A DNA stretch of 64,000 bases from contig NZ_JAASRW010000003.1 of assembly GCF_011761355.1 (NCBI RefSeq), positions 186,001 to 250,000 of the forward strand, read 5' to 3'. This document shows positions 16,987 through 24,757 of this stretch, piece after piece. The notes beneath the pieces are model-generated. The model had not been told where the DNA came from and ran no database searches. It worked only from the letters and a program-made list of their open reading frames with translations. Positions within the stretch are counted from its first letter, which is position 1; every line of letters starts with the position of its first letter. A program made the translations under genes and the position numbers. The stretch comes from Paenibacillus lupini. Lineage in GTDB: Bacteria; Bacillota; Bacilli; Paenibacillales; Paenibacillaceae.

Positions 16987-18330
16987 ATGCGGAAAATAAC
17001 AGTTATCGGTACCGGATATGTGGGTCTCGTCTCGGGGACTTGTTTTGCAGAAGTGGGTAACCGGGTTATCTGCTGTGACGTTGATCAGCGTAAAATCGAT
17101 CTGCTGAACGATGGTGTCATTCCGATCTATGAGCCGGGTCTCGAAGAGATGTCGCTTCGTAACAAGGCGGAAGGCCGCTTGCTGTTTACGACTGAAGTTG
17201 GTGAAGCCATTGAAGCTTCGGATATCGTCTACATTGCAGTTGGTACACCAATGTCGGAGACTGGCGAAGCGGACATGCGTTATGTCATGTCAGCGGCGAA
17301 GAAAATCGGCGAACATCTGAACGGTCACAAAATCATCGTGAACAAAAGCACCGTGCCCGTCGGTACTGGTGAGCTGGTACGCGAGGTTGTCCAGGCGAAT
17401 AAGAAATACCCTTGGACAAGCTTTGATGTGGTGTCCAATCCGGAGTTTCTCCGTGAAGGGACAGCGCTATCGGACTGCATGAACATGGACCGTGCCATCA
17501 TCGGCTCGGATAATGCAGAGGCGGCGGAGCAAATCGCACAGCTTCATGCACCATTTAACACGCGGATTTTCAAGACCGATCTGGAAAGCGCGGAAATGAT
17601 CAAGTACGCGGCGAACACGTTCCTCGCAACGAAGATTTCTTTCATTAACGCCATTGCGAATATTTGTGAAAAAGTTGGCGCCGACGTCGAAGACGTAGCC
17701 AAAGGGATGGGTATGGACAGCCGGATCGGCGAGAAATTCCTGCAGGCGGGTATCGGTTACGGCGGCTCCTGCTTCCCGAAAGATACGTATGCGTTGGCGC
17801 ATATTGCGGATAAGTCGGGTTATGATTTTGAGCTGCTCAAGTCTGTTATTAAGACGAACCAGCGCCAGCGTTTTGTCGTGATGGACAAGCTTCGTGAGAC
17901 ACTTGGCGGACTAGCTGGCAAACAGATCGCGGTGCTGGGGCTGGCGTTTAAGCCTAACACAGACGACATGCGCGAAGCGCCGTCTCTAACGATTATTCCG
18001 GAGCTTCTGAAACAGGGGGCGATCGTTCGGACATTTGATCCCATTGCGACAGAAGTTGCACGCAAGCTGCTGCCTGCAGATGTGGCGTATATGGAATCAG
18101 CTGAACTAGCTGCGGCAGGCTGTGATGCTTGTGTGATTTTGACAGAGTGGAATGAAGTTCTGTCTATGGATCTTGCGAAGGTCCGCGAGCGGATGAAGCA
18201 GCCAATCGTTATCGATGGGCGTAACAGCTTTGATCCGAAGGTAATGGAGCAGCACGGATTTGTGTACTACTCGGTAGGTCGCCGTCCGGTGAACCGCCTT
18301 GAAGCAGAGCGCAAATCTGTGAATTTATAA
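16987..18330 (+). CDS. ugd: UDP-glucose 6-dehydrogenase
   Basis: A 447-residue enzyme oxidising UDP-glucose to UDP-glucuronate with two NAD. The N-terminal VIGTGYVGLVSGTCFAEVG motif binds NAD, VNKSTVPVGTG is the family motif, and the catalytic Cys lies in GYGGSCFPKDT near residue 262. The C-terminal domain has LGLAFKPNTDDMREAPS. The start at ATG 16987 follows galU by one base. The product would feed the CapI-type epimerase at 10499. It is the last enzyme gene of the first cluster; a weak inverted repeat at about 18333-18360 follows, without a clear T-run. Confidence 0.95.
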   Translation: MRKITVIGTGYVGLVSGTCFAEVGNRVICCDVDQRKIDLLNDGVIPIYEPGLEEMSLRNKAEGRLLFTTEVGEAIEASDIVYIAVGTPMSETGEADMRYVMSAAKKIGEHLNGHKIIVNKSTVPVGTGELVREVVQANKKYPWTSFDVVSNPEFLREGTALSDCMNMDRAIIGSDNAEAAEQIAQLHAPFNTRIFKTDLESAEMIKYAANTFLATKISFINAIANICEKVGADVEDVAKGMGMDSRIGEKFLQAGIGYGGSCFPKDTYALAHIADKSGYDFELLKSVIKTNQRQRFVVMDKLRETLGGLAGKQIAVLGLAFKPNTDDMREAPSLTIIPELLKQGAIVRTFDPIATEVARKLLPADVAYMESAELAAAGCDACVILTEWNEVLSMDLAKVRERMKQPIVIDGRNSFDPKVMEQHGFVYYSVGRRPVNRLEAERKSVNL

Positions 18331-18393
18331 CATAGCCCAAAGTAAGTTAAAGGGCGCTATCTGCTGATCCTGATCTCGAAAGGGGGTGAGCGC

Positions 18394-18522
18394 TTGAATG
18401 ACAGTCCGCTTCGGCCGGGCGGATGGAATCCAGGTTTACCTTATAAACGAAAATGCAGGAAATGCAGGAGGCTATGCTTCCAAAGTAAGAAGGACCACGA
18501 ATGTCAGATTACGTCCATTTAG
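18394..18522 (+). CDS. Possible 42-residue Cys-containing small protein
   Basis: A TTG start at 18394 lies 6-8 bases after AAAGGGGGTGAG and opens a frame ending at TAG 18520-18522. The product begins MNDSPLRPGGWNPGLPYKRK and goes on with four cysteines in the pattern C-x2-C-x4-C-x8-C, with many basic residues. The pattern and the good ribosome site suggest a real small zinc-binding-type or Cys-rich protein, but I do not recognise a family. It sits between ugd and the secreted Gly-Asn repeat protein. A chance frame of this length cannot be excluded. Confidence 0.5.
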   Translation: MNDSPLRPGGWNPGLPYKRKCRKCRRLCFQSKKDHECQITSI

Positions 18523-18550
18523 GTGGAAATTCTTTTCAAGGAGGAAAAAC

Positions 18551-19318
18551 ATGAAGAAGAAATTCAGAGCGCTAACTACGCTGGCTGTTACGGCTTTGCT
18601 CGTGCCGACGCTCATCGTTAATGCGTCTTCCGCAGCAGCGGCATCGAAAGTGCCAACTGAGACGGCGAAAGTTTCGTCATTTTTCTCGCAGTCGTCTTTC
18701 GAACCGTTTGCTAATACGCTCATTCAGAAGGTGCTTCAGAACCTTGCACAAGAGGTGCAAAAGGCAATAAGCAACATTCAGAATGGCAACAGCGGTAACA
18801 GCGGCAACCATGGTAACAACGGCAACAATGGCAACAGCGGCAACCATGGTAACAACGGCAACAATGGCAACAGCGGCAACAATGGCAACAGCGGCAACAA
18901 TGGCAACCATGGTAACGGTGGCAACAACGGTAACGGCGGTAACAACGGCAATGGCGGTAACAACGGCAATGGCGGTAACAACGGCAACGGTGGCAACAAA
19001 GAGAAGAAAATCCAAAAAGTCTACAATGATACTTCAGCACAGCTGTTCCAGCTGCGCAACCAGTGTCAAGCAGGCTTGACGGACATCGCTGTAGAGTTCA
19101 CGACTTTGACGTCTACGCATGAGAAGACCGAATTGTATAAGACAGGTACAGCGGCGTTCAACAGCTGCACAGGTCAATACAAAACGATCATGAACAATGC
19201 TAGTGCGCAAATCACTGCTCTTAAAGGTGACCCTTCTATCCTTGAACCGATGCAAAAACGGTACTCGGAAGAAATCATCTCCGGACGTGCACAGCTTAAT
19301 GCAATCGTAGGTAAATAA
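18551..19318 (+). CDS. Secreted protein with 24 Gly-Asn-X triplets
   Basis: A 255-residue product with a Sec signal peptide (basic start, hydrophobic core, Ala-rich end near residues 25-32). A helical stretch follows (about 50-75), then a low-complexity block of 24 uninterrupted GNX triplets at residues 79-150 (X is N, S, H, G or K; DNA 18785-19000 with 9-bp periodicity), and a C-terminal domain with two cysteines. No proline occurs in the triplets, so a standard collagen-like triple helix is doubtful. AAGGAGG precedes ATG 18551. The gene follows the exopolysaccharide cluster and could be a cell-surface or matrix protein; function not known. The repeat is prone to slippage. Confidence 0.85.
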   Translation: MKKKFRALTTLAVTALLVPTLIVNASSAAAASKVPTETAKVSSFFSQSSFEPFANTLIQKVLQNLAQEVQKAISNIQNGNSGNSGNHGNNGNNGNSGNHGNNGNNGNSGNNGNSGNNGNHGNGGNNGNGGNNGNGGNNGNGGNNGNGGNKEKKIQKVYNDTSAQLFQLRNQCQAGLTDIAVEFTTLTSTHEKTELYKTGTAAFNSCTGQYKTIMNNASAQITALKGDPSILEPMQKRYSEEIISGRAQLNAIVGK

Positions 19319-19336
19319 CATTTACCGTACTTAAAA

Positions 19337-19375
19337 GAACCGCGTAATGGGGCGACCTATTGCGCGGTTTTTTCT
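19337..19375 (+). terminator. Rho-independent terminator
   Basis: GAACCGCGTAATGG pairs with CTATTGCGCGGTT and is followed by a T6 run. It ends the transcript of the Gly-Asn repeat protein. Confidence 0.85.
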
Positions 19376-19436
19376 ATGCTCTTTTTCGATTAACAGGAAG
19401 AGGGCTATAATAGGTACGGAAATGGAGGTTATCGTA

Positions 19437-19913
19437 ATGATCATCAGAGAACTGCAGGCGAAGGATAACGCCGCGATTGAACAAATCATCAGAGAATGCT
19501 TGATTGAATTTGGAGGCAACCGGGAAGGGCTGGCGTGGGCAGACGAGAGTCTAAGTCACCTATCCGATTACTATAATCAAGAGGGCCGTGCTTACTGGGT
19601 TATTGAGCAGGAGGGGAAGGTCGTTGGCGGCTGCGGGATTGCGGAATTTAACGGGTCTAATGAAGTATGTGAGCTGCAGAAAATGTACCTCTCCCGCGAT
19701 ACCCGCGGAACAGGAATTGCTGCAAAGCTTTTGGACACGGCATTAACATTTGCGAGGCTGCATTATAAACAGTGCTATCTAGAAACACTGCAAAATATGC
19801 ATGCTGCTAACCGCTTCTACGCCAAACACGGCTTCGAAGCACTTGCTGCTCCACTCGCCGGCTCAGAGCATTTTGCCTGTGATGCCTGGTATATTATTAA
19901 TCTGATTAAATAG
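19437..19913 (+). CDS. GNAT family N-acetyltransferase
   Basis: A 158-residue acetyl-CoA-dependent transferase. LQKMYLSRDTRGTGIAAKLL is the acetyl-CoA binding motif A of the GNAT fold (R/Q-x-x-G-x-G/A), and ETLQNMHAANRFYAKHGF is the usual motif B. I start at ATG 19437, preceded by TGGAGG at about 19423; an upstream ATG at 19347 lies in the terminator and lacks a ribosome site. A TATAAT box at 19406-19411 is a possible promoter. Substrate unknown. It is monocistronic, with terminators on both sides. Confidence 0.88.
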   Translation: MIIRELQAKDNAAIEQIIRECLIEFGGNREGLAWADESLSHLSDYYNQEGRAYWVIEQEGKVVGGCGIAEFNGSNEVCELQKMYLSRDTRGTGIAAKLLDTALTFARLHYKQCYLETLQNMHAANRFYAKHGFEALAAPLAGSEHFACDAWYIINLIK

Positions 19914-19919
19914 CTTTCC

Positions 19920-19951
19920 AAAAGGCTGCCGAGGGATTGGCGGCTTTTTTT
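19920..19951 (+). terminator. Rho-independent terminator
   Basis: AAAGGCTGCC and GGCGGCTTTTTTT form a stem followed by a T-run, directly after the GNAT gene. Confidence 0.85.
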
Positions 19952-20044
19952 GCATGGGTATATTTCAAAACAATCTAAATATATTGTAATACGATAAATT
20001 TTGTGGTAAGTTCAATTTGAAAATAATGAAGTGAGGTGCATGTT

Positions 20045-20527
20045 GTGAAACGAGGGACAACACTCTTTTTAAAGGTCGCTGTTATTCTCATTGGAATCCC
20101 CATTCTGGCTTTGTGCATATTTGCGGTACCGGAGATTGCCAATTATACAGCCGAATTATACCCAGATGATACTTATCTCAAATATCTTGTGTTTATCGAT
20201 TTGTATGCCGCGGCGATACCTTTTTATATTGCTTTGTACCAAGCATTTAAACTGCTCGGCTATATTGATAAGGATCAAGCTTTCTCTGAATTATCTGTGC
20301 AAGTCTTAAAGAATATAAAATACTGTGCGATAATAATCAGTGGCATATATGTGCTAGGCTTGCCGCTCTTCTATCTTTTTGCTGAGAGAGACGATGCCCC
20401 AGGTGTCATATTAGTAGGAATGGTCATAATTTTTGCCTCCATGGTGATCGCCGTGTTTGCTGCCGTTCTCCAGAAGCTCTTGAAAGAGGCTATTGATATA
20501 AAATCAGAAAACGACTTAACGATCTGA
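20045..20527 (+). CDS. DUF2975 family membrane protein
   Basis: A 160-residue protein with about four hydrophobic segments (near residues 10-30, 50-70, 95-115 and 125-145). The segment QAFKLLGYIDKDQAFSELSV is typical of DUF2975. GTG 20045 is preferred, with GTGAGGTG upstream; GTG 20036 would overlap that site. Members of this family are usually followed by a small YozG-like HTH gene, as here (10 bases downstream), suggesting a co-transcribed membrane protein and regulator. Function unknown. Confidence 0.85.
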   Translation: MKRGTTLFLKVAVILIGIPILALCIFAVPEIANYTAELYPDDTYLKYLVFIDLYAAAIPFYIALYQAFKLLGYIDKDQAFSELSVQVLKNIKYCAIIISGIYVLGLPLFYLFAERDDAPGVILVGMVIIFASMVIAVFAAVLQKLLKEAIDIKSENDLTI

Positions 20528-20537
20528 GGTGATTAAC

Positions 20538-20759
20538 TTGGCCATAATAATTAATATTGATGTCATGCTGGCTAAAAGGAAAATCAGTGTTACAGAGCTT
20601 TCGGACAGGGTCGGAATCACGATGGCTAATCTCTCCATTCTAAAAAATGCAAAGGCCAAAGCGATCCGATTGTCCACTTTAGAAGCGATTTGCAAGGCTT
20701 TAGATTGTCAGCCTGGCGATATTTTGGAATACAGAAGTGAGGAAGATTCACAAGGGTAA
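20538..20759 (+). CDS. Small Cro/C1-type helix-turn-helix regulator (YozG-like)
   Basis: A 73-residue DNA-binding protein. The start is taken as TTG 20538, which gives an N-terminus AIIINIDVMLAKRKISVTEL typical of YozG-like regulators, with TGAGGTGA upstream; GTG 20529 is the alternative. The HTH is in ELSDRVGITMANLSILKN, followed by LEAICKALDCQPGDILEY, the classic end of this family. It probably regulates its own transcript together with the DUF2975 gene. Confidence 0.88.
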   Translation: MAIIINIDVMLAKRKISVTELSDRVGITMANLSILKNAKAKAIRLSTLEAICKALDCQPGDILEYRSEEDSQG

Positions 20760-20786
20760 TACTGGTAAAACTATAGAAATTACGAT

Positions 20787-20819
20787 AAAGGCTGCCGACA
20801 TGATCGGCGGCTTTTTTTT
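20787..20819 (+). terminator. Rho-independent terminator
   Basis: AAGGCTGCCGACATGATCGG followed by CGGC and an eight-T run; ends the DUF2975/HTH transcript. Confidence 0.88.
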
Positions 20820-20834
20820 GACTTCATATTTCGT

Positions 20835-20856
20835 CCCTGACATACAGTTGTCAGGG
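20835..20856. promoter_or_regulatory. Perfect 8-6-8 inverted repeat, probable operator
   Basis: CCCTGACA-TACAGT-TGTCAGGG lies 55 bases before the first DinB-type gene and contains a possible -35 (TTGTCA, 20848-20853). No T-run follows, so an operator is likelier than a terminator. The regulator is not identified; a WYL- or HTH-type repressor is a guess. Confidence 0.55.
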
Positions 20857-20910
20857 TGACCATTGTAAGATGAATGTATAAGTTAACTACAGAAACCGGA
20901 GGTAATACAA

Positions 20911-21426
20911 ATGACGGATATGAACACGCATTGCCTGAGATTTTACGACTTTCACGTATGGGGGAATAAACGAATCTTTAATCACTTAAAGGAGCTTCCG
21001 CGTCACCTATACAAACAGGAAATTCAAAGTGTGTTTCCATCAGTGGCAAAGGTTATGGTGCATATATACAAGGTTGATTGTGGTTGGCTTGATATCTTAA
21101 TGGGTAAAAGTATGAGGGAGGCTATGGAAGCATCGGTTGCAATCGAGGCGGATGCAGAAGCAAAAAGCCTTGAAGAACTGGAGGCTATGTATGATGAATT
21201 GTCCGTTAAATTCAGAGCCTATATTAGCCAGCATGAAGATCTTGAGAAAGAGGTTGTCCTGGATAATCCTTACGCTGGAATATTGAACACCAGATATTCA
21301 GAATTTGTTATACAGGTTGTTAATCATGGTACGTACCACCGTGGCAATATATCGGCTATGCTTCACCAAATGGGACACTCCTCTGTGATGACGGAATACG
21401 GGCTTTTTATGTACCATGCTGAATAG
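20911..21426 (+). CDS. DinB-type four-helix metalloenzyme family protein
   Basis: A 171-residue protein of the DinB/YfiT-like fold. The expected metal-binding histidines are visible: one in KVMVHIYKVDCGW and two in VNHGTYHRGN near the C-terminus. These proteins are often thiol S-transferases or related enzymes using bacillithiol in Bacillales, but the substrate here is unknown. GGAGGT precedes the ATG. A 22-bp palindrome lies upstream. A second DinB member follows at 21508 with a separate promoter-like sequence. Confidence 0.86.
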   Translation: MTDMNTHCLRFYDFHVWGNKRIFNHLKELPRHLYKQEIQSVFPSVAKVMVHIYKVDCGWLDILMGKSMREAMEASVAIEADAEAKSLEELEAMYDELSVKFRAYISQHEDLEKEVVLDNPYAGILNTRYSEFVIQVVNHGTYHRGNISAMLHQMGHSSVMTEYGLFMYHAE

Positions 21427-21454
21427 CTAACTTACAAATATTTCAAGCAAACCA

Positions 21455-21463
21455 TGTTATAAT
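21455..21463 (+). promoter_or_regulatory. Extended -10 promoter element
   Basis: TGTTATAAT matches the TGnTATAAT extended -10 consensus, 45 bases before the second DinB-type gene. The -35 region is poor, as is common for such promoters. Confidence 0.55.
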
Positions 21464-21507
21464 GAGTTCTATGTTTCATTACTCTACATAAAGGGAGATG
21501 TTATTTT

Positions 21508-22011
21508 ATGTTTAAGCATATTGAGGATTTTGTGGCAACTTGGCAGCATGAAACGGCAGCAACATTGCGGACGCTGGAGATGCTCACAGACGAGTCTCTG
21601 AGCCAACAGATCACAAGCGAGAATCGTACGCTTGGACGTCTTGCATGGCACCTAGTACAGACGGTGCACGAAATGCCAACGCGCACGGGATTGTCTTTCG
21701 AAGGACCAAGGGAAGATGAGCCGGTGCCAACTTCTGCAGCAGACATTGCGGCAGCCTATAAGCGGACCTCGCAAGGACTCCTTGATGCTGTACAGTCCAG
21801 TTGGAAGGATGAGAATCTGCAACACTTAAGCGAGATGTACGGCGAACAATGGCCAAACGGTTTAACGCTGGATATCCTCGTCAAGCATGAGATTCATCAT
21901 CGTGGTCAAATGACAGTCCTGATGCGTCAGGCCGGCCTTCGTACCCCGGACCTTTACGGTCCAACGAAAGAGCAGTGGGCAGAGTTTGGTATGCCGGCTC
22001 CGGTTATTTAG
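21508..22011 (+). CDS. DinB-type family protein (second copy)
   Basis: A 167-residue DinB-fold protein. RLAWHLVQTVHEM carries the first His, and LVKHEIHHRGQMTVLMRQAG carries the C-terminal pair, matching the three-His metal site of the DinB/YfiT group. GGAGATG lies before the ATG. It is distant in sequence from the neighbouring DinB gene, so the pair is not a recent duplication. Substrate unknown. Confidence 0.88.
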   Translation: MFKHIEDFVATWQHETAATLRTLEMLTDESLSQQITSENRTLGRLAWHLVQTVHEMPTRTGLSFEGPREDEPVPTSAADIAAAYKRTSQGLLDAVQSSWKDENLQHLSEMYGEQWPNGLTLDILVKHEIHHRGQMTVLMRQAGLRTPDLYGPTKEQWAEFGMPAPVI

Positions 22012-22023
22012 AGTAAAGAATGA

Positions 22024-22062
22024 GATCCCGCTTTGGCCGTTTGGCTGAAGCGGGATTTTTTT
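22024..22062 (+). terminator. Rho-independent terminator
   Basis: GATCCCGCTT pairs with AAGCGGGATT and is followed by a T-run, just after the second DinB gene. Confidence 0.88.
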
Positions 22063-22146
22063 GTTGCAACGCAACGATTTCCATTTTATCCCGTCTATAT
22101 ATTCGTCATGAATTTGATGGCTAGATTAGCAAATCGGAGGAAAGCG

Positions 22147-22476
22147 ATGAACAAAATCTATATGATAGTGGTCGTATTGGTTATCTTCTTATCGGGATGT
22201 ACAAGTCAACAGAACTCAAATCCAGCCGTAGATGATCAGAGAGCTGAATCACATGAGTTTAGAAAAGTAACTGCAGCTCAATTAGGTCAAATAACAAAGG
22301 ATATGACATACAAAGAGGTTATAAATACGTTAGGTCAAAGCAAGGATATTGGTTCTGGAAGATACATCATTAAATACGAGCTCGAAAATGGTGATTTTCT
22401 CGACTTTAACTTTGGCAGCTATGAGGAAGTATTAAACGATCAGAGCTATGCAGCGATTCAGAAGCTGTTGAACTAA
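22147..22476 (+). CDS. Small lipoprotein of unknown function
   Basis: A 109-residue product. The start at ATG 22147 follows GGAGGAAAG; the longer frame from 22033 runs through the terminator. A hydrophobic signal ends in the lipobox LSGC, so the mature protein would be lipid-anchored outside the membrane. The C-terminal domain (ITKDMTYKEVINTLGQSKDI, then KYELENGDFLDFNF) resembles small SmpA/BLIP-like folds, in which a short helix pair is followed by a beta meander. No function can be given. Single gene between two terminators. Confidence 0.78.
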   Translation: MNKIYMIVVVLVIFLSGCTSQQNSNPAVDDQRAESHEFRKVTAAQLGQITKDMTYKEVINTLGQSKDIGSGRYIIKYELENGDFLDFNFGSYEEVLNDQSYAAIQKLLN

Positions 22477-22483
22477 CCTTAGG

Positions 22484-22510
22484 AGCAGGCGGGATCCGTC
22501 TGCTTTTTTT
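22484..22510 (+). terminator. Rho-independent terminator
   Basis: AGCAGGCGGGATCCGTCTGC followed by a T7 run, directly after the lipoprotein gene. Confidence 0.86.
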
Positions 22511-22582
22511 GTTTTCAGAAAAACTGTTTGGTTGTCTGCAGAGTCTAATGATATAGATGCAATATGGCAGGGGAGGAAGCGT

Positions 22583-23119
22583 GTGGGAAACGAATTACTG
22601 GTGGCCGCGGCGAAAAGAGGCGACGATGCTGCCTTCTATAGTCTCATTACGCAGCACAAAGAAAAAATGTACCGGATGGCGTATTCGTATTTGAAAAACG
22701 AGACCGATGCTCTCGAAGCCGTGCAGGAAGTGACCTGCCGGGCTTATATGCAGATTCACAAGCTGAAGGAGCCGGAGTATTTCGGGAGCTGGCTGATCCG
22801 TATTCTGATGAATTATTGCTCAGACGAAGTTAAGCGGAAGGCTCGAAGAAATGATGGCCAGCAAGCGGTGGCTGCAGCTCTGGATTCACAGGCAAGTGGT
22901 GAAGCGGCCTTATTAGAGAGGGTCATGCTCGAATCAGCGGTCGAGCAGCTGGATCCGAATTTTCGAACCGTCATACAGCTTAAGTATTATCATGATCTGA
23001 CTATAACTGAGATTGCGAGAACTTTGGAGAAGCCGGAAGGAACAATTAAAACTTGGCTGCATAAAGCACTTGGCGGGCTCAGGCAGCGACTAGCAAAGGA
23101 GGGTGAACCAAATGAGTGA
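22583..23119 (+). CDS. ECF sigma factor (sigma-70 family)
   Basis: A 178-residue extracytoplasmic-function sigma factor. Region 2 includes KEKMYRMAYSYLKNETDALE and the -10 recognition part around YFGSWLIRILMNYCSD. Region 4 includes LDPNFRTVIQLKYYHDLTIT, then EIARTLEKPEGTIKTWLHKA as the HTH. I choose GTG 22583 because GGGGAGGAA ends 4-5 bases upstream. Its last codons overlap the next gene (8 bases), which is a membrane protein with the layout of a cognate anti-sigma factor. The targets and signal are not visible. Confidence 0.9.
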   Translation: MGNELLVAAAKRGDDAAFYSLITQHKEKMYRMAYSYLKNETDALEAVQEVTCRAYMQIHKLKEPEYFGSWLIRILMNYCSDEVKRKARRNDGQQAVAAALDSQASGEAALLERVMLESAVEQLDPNFRTVIQLKYYHDLTITEIARTLEKPEGTIKTWLHKALGGLRQRLAKEGEPNE

Positions 23120-24458
23120 GTTTCCGGATCAGCAGGGGCAGGAATTGCAGCGGCTTGAGGCGATGAAGGGATATACGGAGGACATTCCAATCCCAAGCGT
23201 AATTGATGAAAAAATATGGAACGGCATAAAGGCCGGCAGGCAGCGTAAAAGGCGCAGAGTGATGACCAGAATGGTTTCTTACACGGCATGTTTATTAATT
23301 CTTATTTCGGTAGCTTCCGTCCGGTTCTCTCCTGAAGTCGCAGCCTATGTAGGTGAGAAAATACCTGGTCTCCGGTCGCTCGTTGAGCTGATTCATTATG
23401 ATAAGGGGCTTGAGCTTGCACTGGATAACGACTATATGCAGCCTGTTGGTTTGTTCGAAGAACATGATGGAATGAAGGTGACCATAGACGGTCTAATTGC
23501 CGACGACTCGAGAATTATTGTGTTCTATACGTTAAAGAACGTGGACGGACAGAGGAGCATTGTTAATCTTCATGAAGCGAGTTTAACGAATAGTAAGAAT
23601 ATGTCGAGTTCATACGGTTTCTCAGCAAACAACGAGGATTGGGAGAATATACAAGGAACAATAGATTTTTATCCTAATGAAGAGGGAAATATCCCGGATA
23701 CCTTGAACCTGAAACTTGAGTTTAATTTGGAGACGGAAACAGCTAGTAAGAACACAAAGTGGAAATTTGCTATTCCTGTAGATAAAGCCAGATTCGAAGG
23801 GTTAAAGGAGATCTATGACATCAATCAGACCGTTACGGTTGAGGGTCAGGAGATTACCTTTGGGAAAATGACTGTTTATCCAACAAGAATCGGAATTGAA
23901 GTAGCATACGATCCAGCCAATACGAAGAAACTCTTTTACTTTGACGATCTCCGGCTGGAAGATGAGGAGGGAGAAGAATTCGGCACCATTACAAATGGTG
24001 TATCTGGTTCTACGATTAGTGAGAATAGCCAGGTGCTTTACTTCCAAAGCAATTACTTCCGTCAGCCTAAACATCTCTATCTACGGGCAAGCAGCATTCG
24101 GGCGCTGGATAAAGATAAGCTGGAGGTGAAAGTGGATCTGGAGCATAAGAAGCTGATTTCCCGACCGGATGGCCTGCTCATTTTGAAAGATATCAGAGCT
24201 GGCGATAAGGAAGATCAAGATAAGCTCGTCTTCGAATTGAAGAATGAGGACCCTCTCGATCAGGACCGAATGTACAGCTTATTTAATATGAAGTATAAGG
24301 ATGATTCTAGCCAATCTTTCGATATGCTCTGGACGGGATCGACCGGAGATGAATATCAATTCTATATTGAGAAGAACAATTACCAAAGCCCGCTGACATT
24401 CACCATTGAAGATTATCCGGCCCGGATTCATGGGGACATTAATCTGCGCATAAAATAA
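23112..24458 (+). CDS. Anti-sigma factor-like membrane protein (DUF4179 type)
   Basis: A 448-residue protein: a cytoplasmic N-terminus of about 50 residues, one membrane segment (about residues 52-70), then a DUF4179-like domain (GLELALDNDYMQPVGL and so on) and a large extracellular beta-rich region. This is the layout of RsiV/RsiX-like anti-sigma proteins in Paenibacillus. The start ATG 23112 has AAAGGAGGG 8 bases upstream; GTG 23103 would overlap that site. Coupled to the ECF sigma gene by an overlap, it would hold the sigma factor at the membrane until a surface signal. The ligand is unknown. Confidence 0.82.
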   Translation: MSEFPDQQGQELQRLEAMKGYTEDIPIPSVIDEKIWNGIKAGRQRKRRRVMTRMVSYTACLLILISVASVRFSPEVAAYVGEKIPGLRSLVELIHYDKGLELALDNDYMQPVGLFEEHDGMKVTIDGLIADDSRIIVFYTLKNVDGQRSIVNLHEASLTNSKNMSSSYGFSANNEDWENIQGTIDFYPNEEGNIPDTLNLKLEFNLETETASKNTKWKFAIPVDKARFEGLKEIYDINQTVTVEGQEITFGKMTVYPTRIGIEVAYDPANTKKLFYFDDLRLEDEEGEEFGTITNGVSGSTISENSQVLYFQSNYFRQPKHLYLRASSIRALDKDKLEVKVDLEHKKLISRPDGLLILKDIRAGDKEDQDKLVFELKNEDPLDQDRMYSLFNMKYKDDSSQSFDMLWTGSTGDEYQFYIEKNNYQSPLTFTIEDYPARIHGDINLRIK

Positions 24459-24477
24459 AATAGCATAAATACCAAAC

Positions 24478-24571
24478 AAACCGCGTAATTAGTGAAGCAA
24501 GACTTTAATCCTGACCCGTATAGTTGTGGTCAGGATTAGAGCAAGACTTCATCCATTACGCGGTTTTGTTT
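24478..24571 (+). terminator. Long rho-independent terminator
   Basis: AAACCGCGTAAT and ATTACGCGGTTTTG form the outer stem; TAATCCTGACC and GGTCAGGATTA form an inner stem, with GCAAGACTT twice in the arms. It ends the sigma/anti-sigma transcript. Confidence 0.8.
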
Positions 24572-24600
24572 CTATATAAAGATGCCATACTGAAGGAATA

Positions 24601-24753
24601 GTGAGTTTCAAGCAATTCATTAAGCTAATGCTTACGAAGTAGGAATTGAAACCAGAAGCATGTTTCAATTCTTTAAGATAATGCTTAAGAAGTAATGATG
24701 CTTACGAAGTAAGAATCGCAACAAAAAGCGTGTTGCAATTCTTTTAAGGAGTG
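24601..24753 (+). repeat. Duplicated leader element ending in the ribosome site of the flavoprotein gene
   Basis: ATGCTTACGAAGTAGGAATT (24628) and ATGCTTACGAAGTAAGAATC (24698) each begin a unit of about 53 bp that carries an inverted repeat (GAATTGAAAC ... GTTTCAATTC; GAATCGCAAC ... GTTGCAATTC) followed by TTTAAG. Only the second unit reads AAGGAG and serves as ribosome site. A degenerate third end lies at about 24606. The related motif at 617-653 precedes another gene. Confidence 0.72.
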
Positions 24754-24757
24754 ATAA

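Noticed and set aside
18677..19040. Cys- or Pro-rich minus-strand frames opposite the Gly-Asn repeat
   Set aside because: They arise from the 9-bp repeat read backwards; no independent support.
24574..24757. T-box or known metabolite riboswitch before the flavoprotein gene
   Set aside because: No T-box sequence, specifier structure or terminator is present; only the duplicated hairpin-bearing leader.
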